Part shown: piece by piece, positions 7,816 through 14,424 of the stretch
How positions within the stretch are numbered: position 1 is the first letter of the stretch
Layout of the letters: every line of letters begins with the position of its first letter
Assembly: GCA_031263965.1 (NCBI GenBank)
Contig: JAISES010000187.1
Location: forward strand, 1 to 22,230
Length of the DNA: 22,230 nt
Source of the DNA: Prevotella sp.
GTDB lineage: Bacteria > Bacteroidota > Bacteroidia > Bacteroidales > Dysgonomonadaceae
Direction: 5' to 3'
The notes under the pieces: generated by a model
Seen by the model: the letters and a program-made list of their open reading frames with translations, nothing else
Told to the model about the DNA's origin: nothing
The model's database searches: none
Translations under genes and position numbers: made by a program

Positions 7816-8274
7816 TTATTGCCTTGTAAAATAAAAAACGGTAATAGCTTTGGTCACTCCGCTATTCGGAAAATCGTGTGCTTTGTAATCCTCAGTATTG
7901 TCATCTTCTATTTTCAATGTATTACCGGATACTGTAGCTCCATATGTATCCGAATTTTCCTTATCTCCATTCCAGTACAAGGTAAGAGTGTTATCTTTAT
8001 AGACATATGTTCCTTCTTCATTATTAGCTTCATTCGTATGGAATGTCTTAAAAGTATTATTTCCTAAGAAGGTTATTTTCGGAGAAAAATCCTCTCTTTT
8101 AAGTTGTTCTTTTATCCTATCTAAGTCGCTATTGGCGGCAGCATCGGCTTCAACTTTTGTAAAATTCCATGTACCGACAATTCCGTCCTCATTATTATCA
8201 TCATTACTACATGATAGAAAAAATACAAAAAAAGTCGATAGAAGTAAAGTGAAAAATAGCTTGTAAGATTTCAT
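7816..8274 (-). CDS. Lipocalin-like lipoprotein
   Basis: This 152-residue protein has a lipoprotein signal (residues 1-22, FFLSC) and an acidic SNDDNNEDG linker. Then comes IVGTWNFTKVEADA, the G-x-W opening strand typical of lipocalin-like domains in Bacteroidetes, followed by paired strands (PKITFLGNNTFKTF, GTYVYKDNTLTLYW, VSGNTLKIED). This suggests a small envelope beta-barrel that may bind a hydrophobic ligand; no ligand can be inferred. It has its own near-consensus promoter (8310-8340) and terminator (7767-7794), so it is a single-gene unit. Confidence 0.82.
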   Translation of the reverse strand: MKSYKLFFTLLLSTFFVFFLSCSNDDNNEDGIVGTWNFTKVEADAAANSDLDRIKEQLKREDFSPKITFLGNNTFKTFHTNEANNEEGTYVYKDNTLTLYWNGDKENSDTYGATVSGNTLKIEDDNTEDYKAHDFPNSGVTKAITVFYFTRQ

Positions 8275-8309
8275 TTAAAGTAAATTTAAGTTAATAATAT
8301 TATTTTCAA

Positions 8310-8340
8310 CAAATTTAGTATAATTTTTTATAATTGCAAA
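8310..8340 (-). promoter_or_regulatory. Near-consensus Bacteroidetes promoter for the lipocalin-like gene
   Basis: On the minus strand TTTG (8340-8337), a spacer of exactly 19 nt, and TAAATTTG (8317-8310) match the -33/-7 consensus TTTG-N19-TAnnTTTG. Transcription would start near 8303, leaving a leader of about 29 nt before the ATG at 8274. Confidence 0.75.
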
Positions 8341-8350
8341 AAAAGCAAAA

Positions 8351-8376
8351 ACGCCGCATGAATAATCATACGGCGT
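8351..8376 (-). terminator. Terminator of the methylmalonyl-CoA operon
   Basis: ACGCCGCATGA and TCATACGGCGT form an 11-bp stem with one mismatch and an ATAA loop. On the minus strand it is followed by TTTTTGCTTTTTTTG. It lies 19 nt after the biotin-carrier stop codon. Confidence 0.88.
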
Positions 8377-8395
8377 CATTTATTTATACAAGAAA

Positions 8396-8848
8396 TTATC
8401 CTACTGAAACAAGGATAACCCCTTCCAACACAGAATCACCTTTATTCACGCAAACTTCTGTTATTTTACCATCCTGTGGAGCTTGTATGGCATTTTCCAT
8501 TTTCATGGCCTCAAGCATTACTACAGTCTGGCCTTTCTTCACCTCATCGCCAACGTTTACCAATACATCGATAACGATACCTGGAAGTGGAGATTTCACA
8601 CTACCTGCGCCGCCGCCCCCTGCGGGTTTAGTTGCAGGCGCCGAAGCTGTAGCTTTAGGCGCGGGAGCCGCAGTTGCAGCTACCGGAGATTTCACCGCCG
8701 GACGGGAAACAAGGGTAACTTCCTCATTATTTACCAACTCTACTTTGTAGTTAGCTCCATTTACGGCTACTTCAGCAAGAGAGTTATCCATTTTATTTAC
8801 GGCAACTACGTATTCTTGACCGTTAATTCTATATATGAATTGTTTCAT
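8396..8848 (-). CDS. Biotin carboxyl carrier protein of the methylmalonyl/propionyl-CoA enzyme
   Basis: The 150-residue protein carries biotin that shuttles CO2 between partner subunits. An N-terminal domain (1 to about 50) is joined by an Ala/Pro-rich flexible linker (about 53-82) to a biotinyl domain: PLPGIVIDVLVNVGDEVKKG, then EAMKMENA with the biotin-accepting K116. It is the last gene of mce - mmdA - oadG-like - carrier, 15 nt after the preceding gene and followed at once by a terminator. Its lysine is a likely substrate of the BirA domain at the left edge of the window. Confidence 0.93.
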   Translation of the reverse strand: MKQFIYRINGQEYVVAVNKMDNSLAEVAVNGANYKVELVNNEEVTLVSRPAVKSPVAATAAPAPKATASAPATKPAGGGGAGSVKSPLPGIVIDVLVNVGDEVKKGQTVVMLEAMKMENAIQAPQDGKITEVCVNKGDSVLEGVILVSVG

Positions 8849-8863
8849 AATAATTTTTCAATT

Positions 8864-9040
8864 TTATTTTCTTGTTGGCATTTGAAGCATAACATTCCTT
8901 TTATCGGCCCAAGGCAAATAATCTTTCGACACATGTTTAATTGTCAAAACATTGCTCTCTACATCATGCTGATCCTGCATATCGTATATAGCCATTGCTA
9001 TAGCTGCCAATACTTCTGCCGGTATATTTTGATCACTCAT
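8864..9040 (-). CDS. Small OadG-like protein lacking the membrane helix (58 aa)
   Basis: A 58-residue frame runs from ATG 9040 to TAA 8866-8864 between mmdA and the carrier gene (gaps 20 and 15 nt). The sequence has PAEVLAAIAMAIYDM, HDVESNVLTIKHVSKDY and a LPWADKRN segment, which resembles the C-terminal part of Bacteroidales OadG-type subunits (AAIAxAL, ESxxLTI, Y-x-PWSSK). Normal OadG subunits begin with a transmembrane helix that anchors the sodium-pumping decarboxylase; none is present here. Position and sequence suggest an assembly or linker subunit binding MmdA and the carrier. The gene is clearly real by position and codon content; the family link is from memory. Confidence 0.78.
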   Translation of the reverse strand: MSDQNIPAEVLAAIAMAIYDMQDQHDVESNVLTIKHVSKDYLPWADKRNVMLQMPTRK

Positions 9041-9060
9041 TTTTTTAAATTTTATAGGGA

Positions 9061-10611
9061 TTACAGAGGCAAGTTATCGTGCTTCTTAGCAGGATTAATT
9101 TGCTTTTTAGTTCTCAATTGTTCCAGGGCGCGGATTACACGGAAGCGTGTATTACGCGGCTCGATAACATCGTCAATATATCCATAGCGGGCGGCATTGA
9201 AAGGATTACAGAACAATTTGTTGTATTCTTCTTTCTTGGCGGCAAGAGCTTCAGCCGGATTAGCTGAATCTTTAATGTCTTTTGCATAAAGAACTTCGGC
9301 AGCGCCATCGGCGCCCATTACTGCAATTTCGGCAGTAGGCCATGCATAGTTGATGTCTCCGCGAAGTTGTTTACAACTCATCACAATATGGGAACCTCCG
9401 TAAGATTTACGGAGAGTTACAGTTACTTTAGGCACGGTAGCTTCTCCATAAGCATAAAGAAGTTTTGCACCATGAGTAATTACACCGCCATATTCCTGGC
9501 CTGTACCCGGAAGGAATCCCGGAACATCGACCAATGTTACCAACGGAATGTTGAATGCATCGCAAAAGCGGACGAAACGCGCAGCCTTGCGTGAAGCATT
9601 GATATCCAGTACTCCGGCAAGATATTTAGGTTGATTTGCAACTACACCGACAGACTGTCCGTTCATGCGGGCAAATCCTACAATAATATTCTTAGCATAG
9701 TTGCCATGTACTTCAAGGAATTCCCCGTTGTCTACAACCGCGCCTATCACCTCGAACATGTCGTATGGTTTATTAGGATTGTCCGGTATTATTTCGTTCA
9801 ACGAATCTTCCATTCTGGCAATCGGATCCGTACACTCTTTGCGTGGCGCTTCTTCCATATTGTTTTGAGGAAGGAAGCCGTATAATTGACGGATAAGAGC
9901 CAGTCCGTCTTCTTCTGTTCCTACAGAGAAATGAGCAACACCCGATTTTGTAGTATGAACTCCGGCGCCTCCCAATTCTTCCTGGGTAACATCTTCTCCT
10001 GTCACAGTTTTTACAACCTTAGGGCCTGTAAGGAACATATAAGATGTACCTTCCGTCATCAAGGTAAAGTCGGTAAGAGCAGGCGAGTATACCGCGCCGC
10101 CGGCACATGGCCCAAAGATACCTGAGATCTGGGGAATAACCCCTGAAGCAAGAATATTGCGCTGGAAAATTTCAGCATAACCGGCCAAAGCATTCACACC
10201 TTCCTGAATACGTGCGCCACCCGAGTCGTTGATACCGATCACCGGAGCGCCTACTTTCATAGCCATATCCATCACCTTGCATATTTTTAATGCCATAGTT
10301 TCGGATAACGATCCTCCAATTACGGTAAAGTCTTGTGCGAACACATAAACTAAACGGCCTTCGATAGTACCACAACCTGTAACAACACCATCGCCAAGGA
10401 ATTTTTGCTTATCCATGCCGAAGTTTGTACTACGGTGTTCTACGAACATATCGAATTCCTCGAAGCTACCTTCATCGAGAAGGATAGCAATACGTTCGCG
10501 TGCAGTGTATTTGCCTTTTGCATGCTGAGCTTCTATTCTTTTTTCACCTCCGCCAAGACGTGCTTTGGCGCGAAGTTCTATCAGCTCTTTTACTTTTTCA
10601 AGTTGGCTCAT
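9061..10611 (-). CDS. mmdA: Methylmalonyl-CoA decarboxylase / propionyl-CoA carboxylase carboxyltransferase subunit
   Basis: This 516-residue acyl-CoA carboxyltransferase moves CO2 between biotin and propionyl-CoA. It shows the double crotonase-like core of the family: [18 protein letters not shown] near the N-terminus, [37 protein letters not shown], and in the second half [29 protein letters not shown] and [13 protein letters not shown]. In Bacteroidales this enzyme is placed in the succinate-to-propionate route, where decarboxylation regenerates the carboxylated acceptor. Neighbours are methylmalonyl-CoA epimerase upstream and the OadG-like and carrier genes downstream. No beta (sodium pump) subunit is in the operon, so carboxylase and decarboxylase directions cannot be told apart here. 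Confidence 0.95.
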   Translation of the reverse strand: MSQLEKVKELIELRAKARLGGGEKRIEAQHAKGKYTARERIAILLDEGSFEEFDMFVEHRSTNFGMDKQKFLGDGVVTGCGTIEGRLVYVFAQDFTVIGGSLSETMALKICKVMDMAMKVGAPVIGINDSGGARIQEGVNALAGYAEIFQRNILASGVIPQISGIFGPCAGGAVYSPALTDFTLMTEGTSYMFLTGPKVVKTVTGEDVTQEELGGAGVHTTKSGVAHFSVGTEEDGLALIRQLYGFLPQNNMEEAPRKECTDPIARMEDSLNEIIPDNPNKPYDMFEVIGAVVDNGEFLEVHGNYAKNIIVGFARMNGQSVGVVANQPKYLAGVLDINASRKAARFVRFCDAFNIPLVTLVDVPGFLPGTGQEYGGVITHGAKLLYAYGEATVPKVTVTLRKSYGGSHIVMSCKQLRGDINYAWPTAEIAVMGADGAAEVLYAKDIKDSANPAEALAAKKEEYNKLFCNPFNAARYGYIDDVIEPRNTRFRVIRALEQLRTKKQINPAKKHDNLPL

Positions 10612-10690
10612 GTTTTTATATTTTAAATTCTAAATTAAAGTCTTTACATAAAAATGACTCTGCCACATCGTGTAAGCAAAGCCATCTCCA

Positions 10691-11104
10691 TTATTTTTTT
10701 GGAGTTTCACAAAATTCGGTAAGAACACTACCTGTAGATTTAGGGTGAAGGAATGCAATATCGAGACCTTCTGCTCCACGACGAGGCGCTTTATCTATCA
10801 GCTGCACACCTTTTGCTTCTACTTCCGCCAGGGCATTGGCTACACCATCCTGAACACACCATGCTATATGATGGATGCCTTCCCCTCTTTTTTCGATAAA
10901 TTTAGCGATTGTACTGTCGGGACTTGTCGGCTCGAGAAGTTCTATTTTAGTTTGCCCTACTTTAAAAAATGCAGTCTTCACTTTTTGGTCTTCTACAACC
11001 TCGATACTATAGCATTTAAGACCCAACACGCCTTCATAATATGGAAGTTGTTCTTCGATGCTTTTTACAGCAATACCCAAATGTTCAATGTGTGAAATAT
11101 CCAT
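10691..11104 (-). CDS. mce: Methylmalonyl-CoA epimerase
   Basis: The enzyme interconverts (2R)- and (2S)-methylmalonyl-CoA, linking the B12-dependent mutase to the MmdA enzyme encoded next. The 137-residue length is typical. It has the vicinal-oxygen-chelate fold: HIEHLGIAV with metal ligand H8, an internal GVLGLKCYSIEVVEDQKV repeat, KIELLEPTSPDS, GEGIHHIAWCV with the second histidine ligand, and FLHPKSTGSVLTEFCE with the glutamate ligand. It is the first gene of its operon, with a promoter box at 11143-11150 and 79 nt before mmdA. Confidence 0.95.
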   Translation of the reverse strand: MDISHIEHLGIAVKSIEEQLPYYEGVLGLKCYSIEVVEDQKVKTAFFKVGQTKIELLEPTSPDSTIAKFIEKRGEGIHHIAWCVQDGVANALAEVEAKGVQLIDKAPRRGAEGLDIAFLHPKSTGSVLTEFCETPKK

Positions 11105-11142
11105 GATTTTATCTGAATAAAAAGTTATTATTTAGTTCGGCG

Positions 11143-11150
11143 CAAAGGTA
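11143..11150 (-). promoter_or_regulatory. -7 box of the mce-mmdA operon
   Basis: The minus strand reads TACCTTTG followed by CG. A TTTC lies 20 nt upstream as an imperfect -33 element. It is 38 nt before the mce ATG. The rest of the gap 11151-11421 between divergent mce and the small plus-strand gene contains no gene and no strong structure. Confidence 0.6.
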
Positions 11151-11421
11151 CTACTAAATAATAAGACAACGAAATTAATAGAGTAAAAAAACCTCAACTA
11201 TACGCATAGTATCAAATAGTTTACAAGTCTACCGGATAAGTTTCTAAATGATTGTTTTCGCCACAGAAAGCATCTTGCACAAGCACTATTTCACAACTAT
11301 AAACAACTACCCGTTTCGCTGTTAATTTAATATTAAAACAACAATATCATTAAACAATTCACAGCTTTTAATCCTTTACATTTTATATGGTATTATTGTC
11401 GCATCTTAGAAACAAGTTATC

Positions 11422-11697
11422 ATGAGAATAAAAGACACTTTAAAATTAAAGGCAGGGGATATCTTGTACAGGGTTGATCCCCGTAAGTTATCGATTAAGG
11501 CATTCAGAATAAGCAGCCCTGATGAAGTGTATAATTTCACGACTACTACTCATGAAAATTTTTCTATCGAATGCGAAAAGAAGCGGTTCCATTTACCACA
11601 GGGCATACTTTCTTTCCCTTTTGAGTTTAAAGGACTATTATATTTTCTTTGCGAAGATGATGCCAACGGCTATATTAAAACTCAAATAGGTTTGTAA
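11422..11697 (+). CDS. Small conserved-looking hypothetical protein
   Basis: This 91-residue protein is not recognised. It opens MRIKDTLKLKAGDILYRVDP, a short amphipathic strand region resembling small beta domains, and later has SFPFEFKGLLYFLCEDDANGY. It has no signal peptide, membrane segment or catalytic motif. It is supported as a real gene by its position, a strong terminator 14 nt after its stop and a lack of competing frames. It is transcribed alone, divergent from mce. A TATTATTG box (one mismatch to TAnnTTTG) lies about 30 nt upstream. Confidence 0.68.
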   Translation: MRIKDTLKLKAGDILYRVDPRKLSIKAFRISSPDEVYNFTTTTHENFSIECEKKRFHLPQGILSFPFEFKGLLYFLCEDDANGYIKTQIGL

Positions 11698-11710
11698 ATA
11701 CATTAATATA

Positions 11711-11750
11711 ATAAAAGCGCTTCAGAAATCGAAGCGCTTTTATTTTTTTT
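11711..11750 (+). terminator. Strong rho-independent terminator
   Basis: A 13-bp perfect stem (11711-11723 with 11731-11743, core AAAAGCGCTTC/GAAGCGCTTTT, 7-nt loop) leads into an uninterrupted T run. It ends the 91-residue gene. Confidence 0.93.
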
Positions 11751-12052
11751 ATTATTACCTGATGTTACGTAGCGCAAGAACAAACCCAATGAAAAATATT
11801 AACATCACATACTCCTATTCTTTTTTCTGTGCAAGCAATCTCTGACTGCGCGCAGAAAAAGCACCACAAGAATAAAAAAACCGTTGTGACACATTCCTAT
11901 ACCTCTCTGGTAAGAAAAAAAGAACTACAAATATTTCTTGATGCATTTATCCTGAATATAATCCGTTTAGATATTCTGAATGAATTTTTTATTTATACCT
12001 TTGTTACATATATTAAGAACAATAAAGAATGTACGGATAGAAACATAACATA
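11751..12052. other. Gene-free stretch
   Basis: I see no convincing gene here. A 75-codon frame at 11829-12056 has Lys/His-rich, low-complexity composition and no recognisable domain. One TACCTTTG box lies at 11996-12003 without a matching -33 element. A CTGCGCGCAG palindrome occurs near 11846. The structured RNA candidate begins immediately to the right. Confidence 0.5.
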
Positions 12053-12083
12053 TTGATTAAATCATAATGGGCTTTTAGCTTTT
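12053..12083 (+). promoter_or_regulatory. Promoter of the candidate structured RNA
   Basis: TTG at 12053-12055, a 20-nt spacer and TAGCTTTT at 12076-12083 fit the -33/-7 pattern with one mismatch. A start 6-7 nt downstream falls at about 12090, exactly the first base of the outer stem of the RNA. Confidence 0.5.
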
Positions 12084-12089
12084 ATTCTC

Positions 12090-12250
12090 ACTAATCAGAA
12101 ACCTAGGAAATTTCAGAGATTGTCCGAGAATAATGTGCGAGGGTTCACGTCTTCGGGCGTGAACTATTTGCGCTTATTTAGGACAAATGGTCATTCCTAG
12201 GTACCATGATTAGTTAAATAAGTATTCAGCAAATAGTTTCACGCCTTTTT
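12090..12250 (+). ncRNA. Candidate small structured RNA, 6S-like rod with alternative terminator fold
   Basis: Two competing structures can be drawn. Fold 1 is a rod. An outer stem pairs 12090-12097 with 12207-12214 (8 bp) and 12101-12109 with 12194-12202 (9 bp). An inner stem pairs 12120-12125 with 12181-12186 (6 bp). A nearly symmetric open bubble follows (12126-12142 against 12165-12180). The end hairpin is 12143-12151 with 12156-12164, capped by a UUCG tetraloop. Fold 2 pairs 12156-12171 with 12229-12245 (16 bp, one bulge) and 12173-12180 with 12215-12222 (8 bp), followed by TTTTTGTTTT: an intrinsic terminator. A promoter box fits a start at 12090. The rod with central bubble is the 6S RNA plan, but the end hairpin is short for 6S. 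It could instead be a leader attenuator of the acyltransferase or a mobile palindrome. Confidence 0.55.
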
Positions 12251-12255
12251 GTTTT
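12156..12255 (+). terminator. Terminator hairpin at the 3' end of the structured RNA
   Basis: The long stem described for fold 2 (GGCGTGAACTATTTGC against GCAAATAGTTTCACGCC, then CTTATTTA against TAAATAAG) is followed by TTTTTGTTTTG. It ends about 18 nt before the first possible acyltransferase ATG (12273). Confidence 0.7.
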
Positions 12256-12305
12256 GCTTGTTTTAAGAGTTTATGAAGGTTAGCGCTCGCAAACCCTTAA
12301 AATTC

Positions 12306-13427
12306 ATGGACAACAAATTTTCCCCCAGAGACATTCAGTCACAGACGATTGATTTTCTACGTTTTCCGCTTATTATCGGAGTAGTATTTATTCATAACAC
12401 CGCAGCCGAGATTGTAATAAATGGGCAGGTATCCGGAACCGATAAGTATATGCCGGTTTTTGAATATTGCTCCACCCTCTTTTCTGATGTTTTAGGTACT
12501 ATTGCTGTTCCTCTTTTCTTTTTTATGTCGGGTTTTCTGTTCTTTTTTAACCTTCAAAAATTCAATGTACATAGTTACAGAAACAAATTGCAATCAAGGG
12601 CAAAGAGCTTGCTTGTGCCATATTTGTTTTGGAACTTAGTTGTGTTCACTTTGTATTACGCTATGCAAAATATACCTTTGCTACAAGGTTTCACGAATAA
12701 AGAACTTGATTTACATCACTTTTTAAGCTATTTCTGGAACAATTCAGGAGAAATGAAGGAAGGATATTTACTTGAAATAAACACAAGTTCAAGAATGCCG
12801 ATTGCTTATCAATTCTGGTTTATTCGCGATTTGATAGTTACTGTTATTCTAACGCCTGTTATTTATTTTTTATGTAAAACAGGGAAAATTTATGGGGTTG
12901 TTATACTTGCTCTTTTATGGTTATCAGATTGGTTGTTCAGTTTTACAGGATTAAGTAGTACGTGTCTCTTCTTTTTTACGGCAGGGGCATATTTAGGAAT
13001 AAGTAAAAGAAATATAATAGAAGATTTTGGTAAAATAAGAAATCTATCTTTTGCGTTGTATCCAATAGTTGCAATCGCCGATTTGTTGACTAAAGAATAT
13101 ATTTTTAACGTATATATTCATAAGATAGGGATAATAACAGGCATTATCTTTTGTTTCAATCTTGTAGCATTTTTGTTGGCCAAAGAGAAAATCAGGTCAG
13201 TCCCATTCCTTTCGGCGGCTTCATTTTTTATTTTTGCTGTCCATGCTTTGTTATTAACTATTTTGCGTAAAATTTCATTTATGATTTTTCGTCCGGAATC
13301 CGATTTTACAATGACAAGTTTATATTTTATTAATGTTATCCTGACGGTTTTTATAACTTTAGGCATGTATTATATCTTGAGACGTTTTTGGCCGCGATTT
13401 GTGGCAATTATCACCGGCGGACGGTAA
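12306..13427 (+). CDS. Integral-membrane acyltransferase 3 family protein
   Basis: The protein resembles the Acyl_transf_3 family, which transfers acetyl or other acyl groups to surface carbohydrates. From ATG 12306 it has 373 residues, normal for the family, with about ten hydrophobic segments. The opening IDFLRFPLIIGVVFIHN holds the conserved Arg and His (family pattern LRxxxxxxVvxxH); further on come PLFFFMSGFLFFF and a YQFWFIRDLIVTVILTPVIYFLC segment. The frame extends to an earlier ATG at 12273, but those 11 residues are basic and unlike the family, so 12306 is preferred without certainty. The acceptor is unknown. No glycan synthesis genes surround it. It lies directly after the structured RNA and may depend on read-through of that terminator. 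Confidence 0.87.
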   Translation: MDNKFSPRDIQSQTIDFLRFPLIIGVVFIHNTAAEIVINGQVSGTDKYMPVFEYCSTLFSDVLGTIAVPLFFFMSGFLFFFNLQKFNVHSYRNKLQSRAKSLLVPYLFWNLVVFTLYYAMQNIPLLQGFTNKELDLHHFLSYFWNNSGEMKEGYLLEINTSSRMPIAYQFWFIRDLIVTVILTPVIYFLCKTGKIYGVVILALLWLSDWLFSFTGLSSTCLFFFTAGAYLGISKRNIIEDFGKIRNLSFALYPIVAIADLLTKEYIFNVYIHKIGIITGIIFCFNLVAFLLAKEKIRSVPFLSAASFFIFAVHALLLTILRKISFMIFRPESDFTMTSLYFINVILTVFITLGMYYILRRFWPRFVAIITGGR

Positions 13428-13450
13428 ATCTCCCATCCAGGATAAACGTA

Positions 13451-13545
13451 TTATACTCAAACAGAAATATATTGCAATTAAGTCTCTGCCAAAATCAATC
13501 TACTTGAATTGATATTTTTCGCAAACCAATTCTGTTTGAGTATAA
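13451..13545. repeat. Palindromic element between convergent genes
   Basis: Perfect 16-bp inverted repeats (13451-13466 TTATACTCAAACAGAA and 13530-13545) enclose 63 bp that contain a smaller AATCAAT/ATTGAT dyad near 13493-13514. There is no T run suited to a terminator in either direction. The shared CTGTTTGA core recalls the ends of the elements at 2861 and 19189, though the rest differs. Confidence 0.65.
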
Positions 13546-13575
13546 AATTTTACATAAGTACTCCAGCTAAAAATC

Positions 13576-14289
13576 CTAATCTAATCTCGATATTTTCCCT
13601 GAGCCTGATATAGACTGATCTATCCGGGGGTTGCCTTTATACTTCACGCTTCCACTTCCTGAAATACTCACATTAAGATATTTTTGAGCCGTCACGAAGA
13701 AATCGCCGCTACCGGAAACCGAACAAGAAACCGTATCGGCTATAAGCTCCGCAGCCACAACTTTTCCGCTTCCGGAAATGCGGCTATCCACGCTTGTGGC
13801 TCTTCCTGCCACAAAAAAATCACCCGATCCTGAAACCTTTGTGCGCAATGTCCCGCAAATAAGCTCTTCGGCTGTTATATTTCCACTACCGGATACATGT
13901 ATATCCAGGAAAGGAGTCTCCAGTTTCCCTTTCAATATGGCCTTTATAGAACCGCTGACGCCTAAATACTCCAATGTGGAAGAATTGGTATATATATTGA
14001 ATTTTGTAGGGCTTATATTCTCTGAACTACCTATATGCAAAGTGCCGTCGCTTACTTCAACCCTCAGCAATGAATATATGTTGTCATCGGTTTCTATCCG
14101 CAGATACGGCGATCCGGGCTTTTGTTCATAGATCATCGTGGCGCCACCGCCAAAATCGATCCCTCTATAGTCGGGAATACTAACCTCATTACTTACCATC
14201 GTCCCGCTGCCTCTGACGGAGTTAAATAAACATGAATTTAAGGCCAAAGCTATTAAAGCAATACTGATTGTGTACAAAATTGATTTCAT
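13576..14289 (-). CDS. Head-GIN domain (DUF2807) lipoprotein
   Basis: The 237-residue protein has a lipoprotein signal (residues 1-20, LALNSC) then RGSGTMVSNEVSIPDYRGIDFGGGATMIYEQ, the usual opening of DUF2807 proteins. The remainder is a right-handed beta-helix-like repeat marked by SGSG turns: one SGSI followed by six SGSG motifs (HVSGSGN, KVSGSGD, RISGSGK, SVSGSGD, SISGSGS, SISGSGK) at roughly 16-20 residue spacing. Such proteins are common in Bacteroidetes envelopes; the function is unknown. It is on the same strand as the citrate synthase gene, 135 nt after that gene's stop, with no clear terminator between, so read-through is possible. Confidence 0.92.
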   Translation of the reverse strand: MKSILYTISIALIALALNSCLFNSVRGSGTMVSNEVSIPDYRGIDFGGGATMIYEQKPGSPYLRIETDDNIYSLLRVEVSDGTLHIGSSENISPTKFNIYTNSSTLEYLGVSGSIKAILKGKLETPFLDIHVSGSGNITAEELICGTLRTKVSGSGDFFVAGRATSVDSRISGSGKVVAAELIADTVSCSVSGSGDFFVTAQKYLNVSISGSGSVKYKGNPRIDQSISGSGKISRLD

Positions 14290-14424
14290 TTCTATCTTTT
14301 TTTATTAGCGCTTTATAGATATGACGCACAAGCTCCGGTTTAGTTACAATTATTCTTAAAATAATTCAGGGTCTGTTTAAATTTTTAACGAATATTTTGT
14401 TATAAGGACGAATTGTTTTATCGT

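Noticed and set aside
11200..11216. ACTAT/ATAGT dyad upstream of mce as an operator
   Set aside because: Five-bp arms are expected by chance in AT-rich DNA and no second copy is present.
11829..12056. 75-codon plus-strand frame
   Set aside because: Low-complexity, Lys/His-rich composition, no domain, no good promoter and it ends next to a better-supported RNA promoter; treated as chance.
14371..14400. CTGTTTAAATTTTTAACGAA, similar to the left end of the repeats (another weak match near 21489)
   Set aside because: Only a loose match without a partner inverted end; AT-rich DNA makes such resemblance common.
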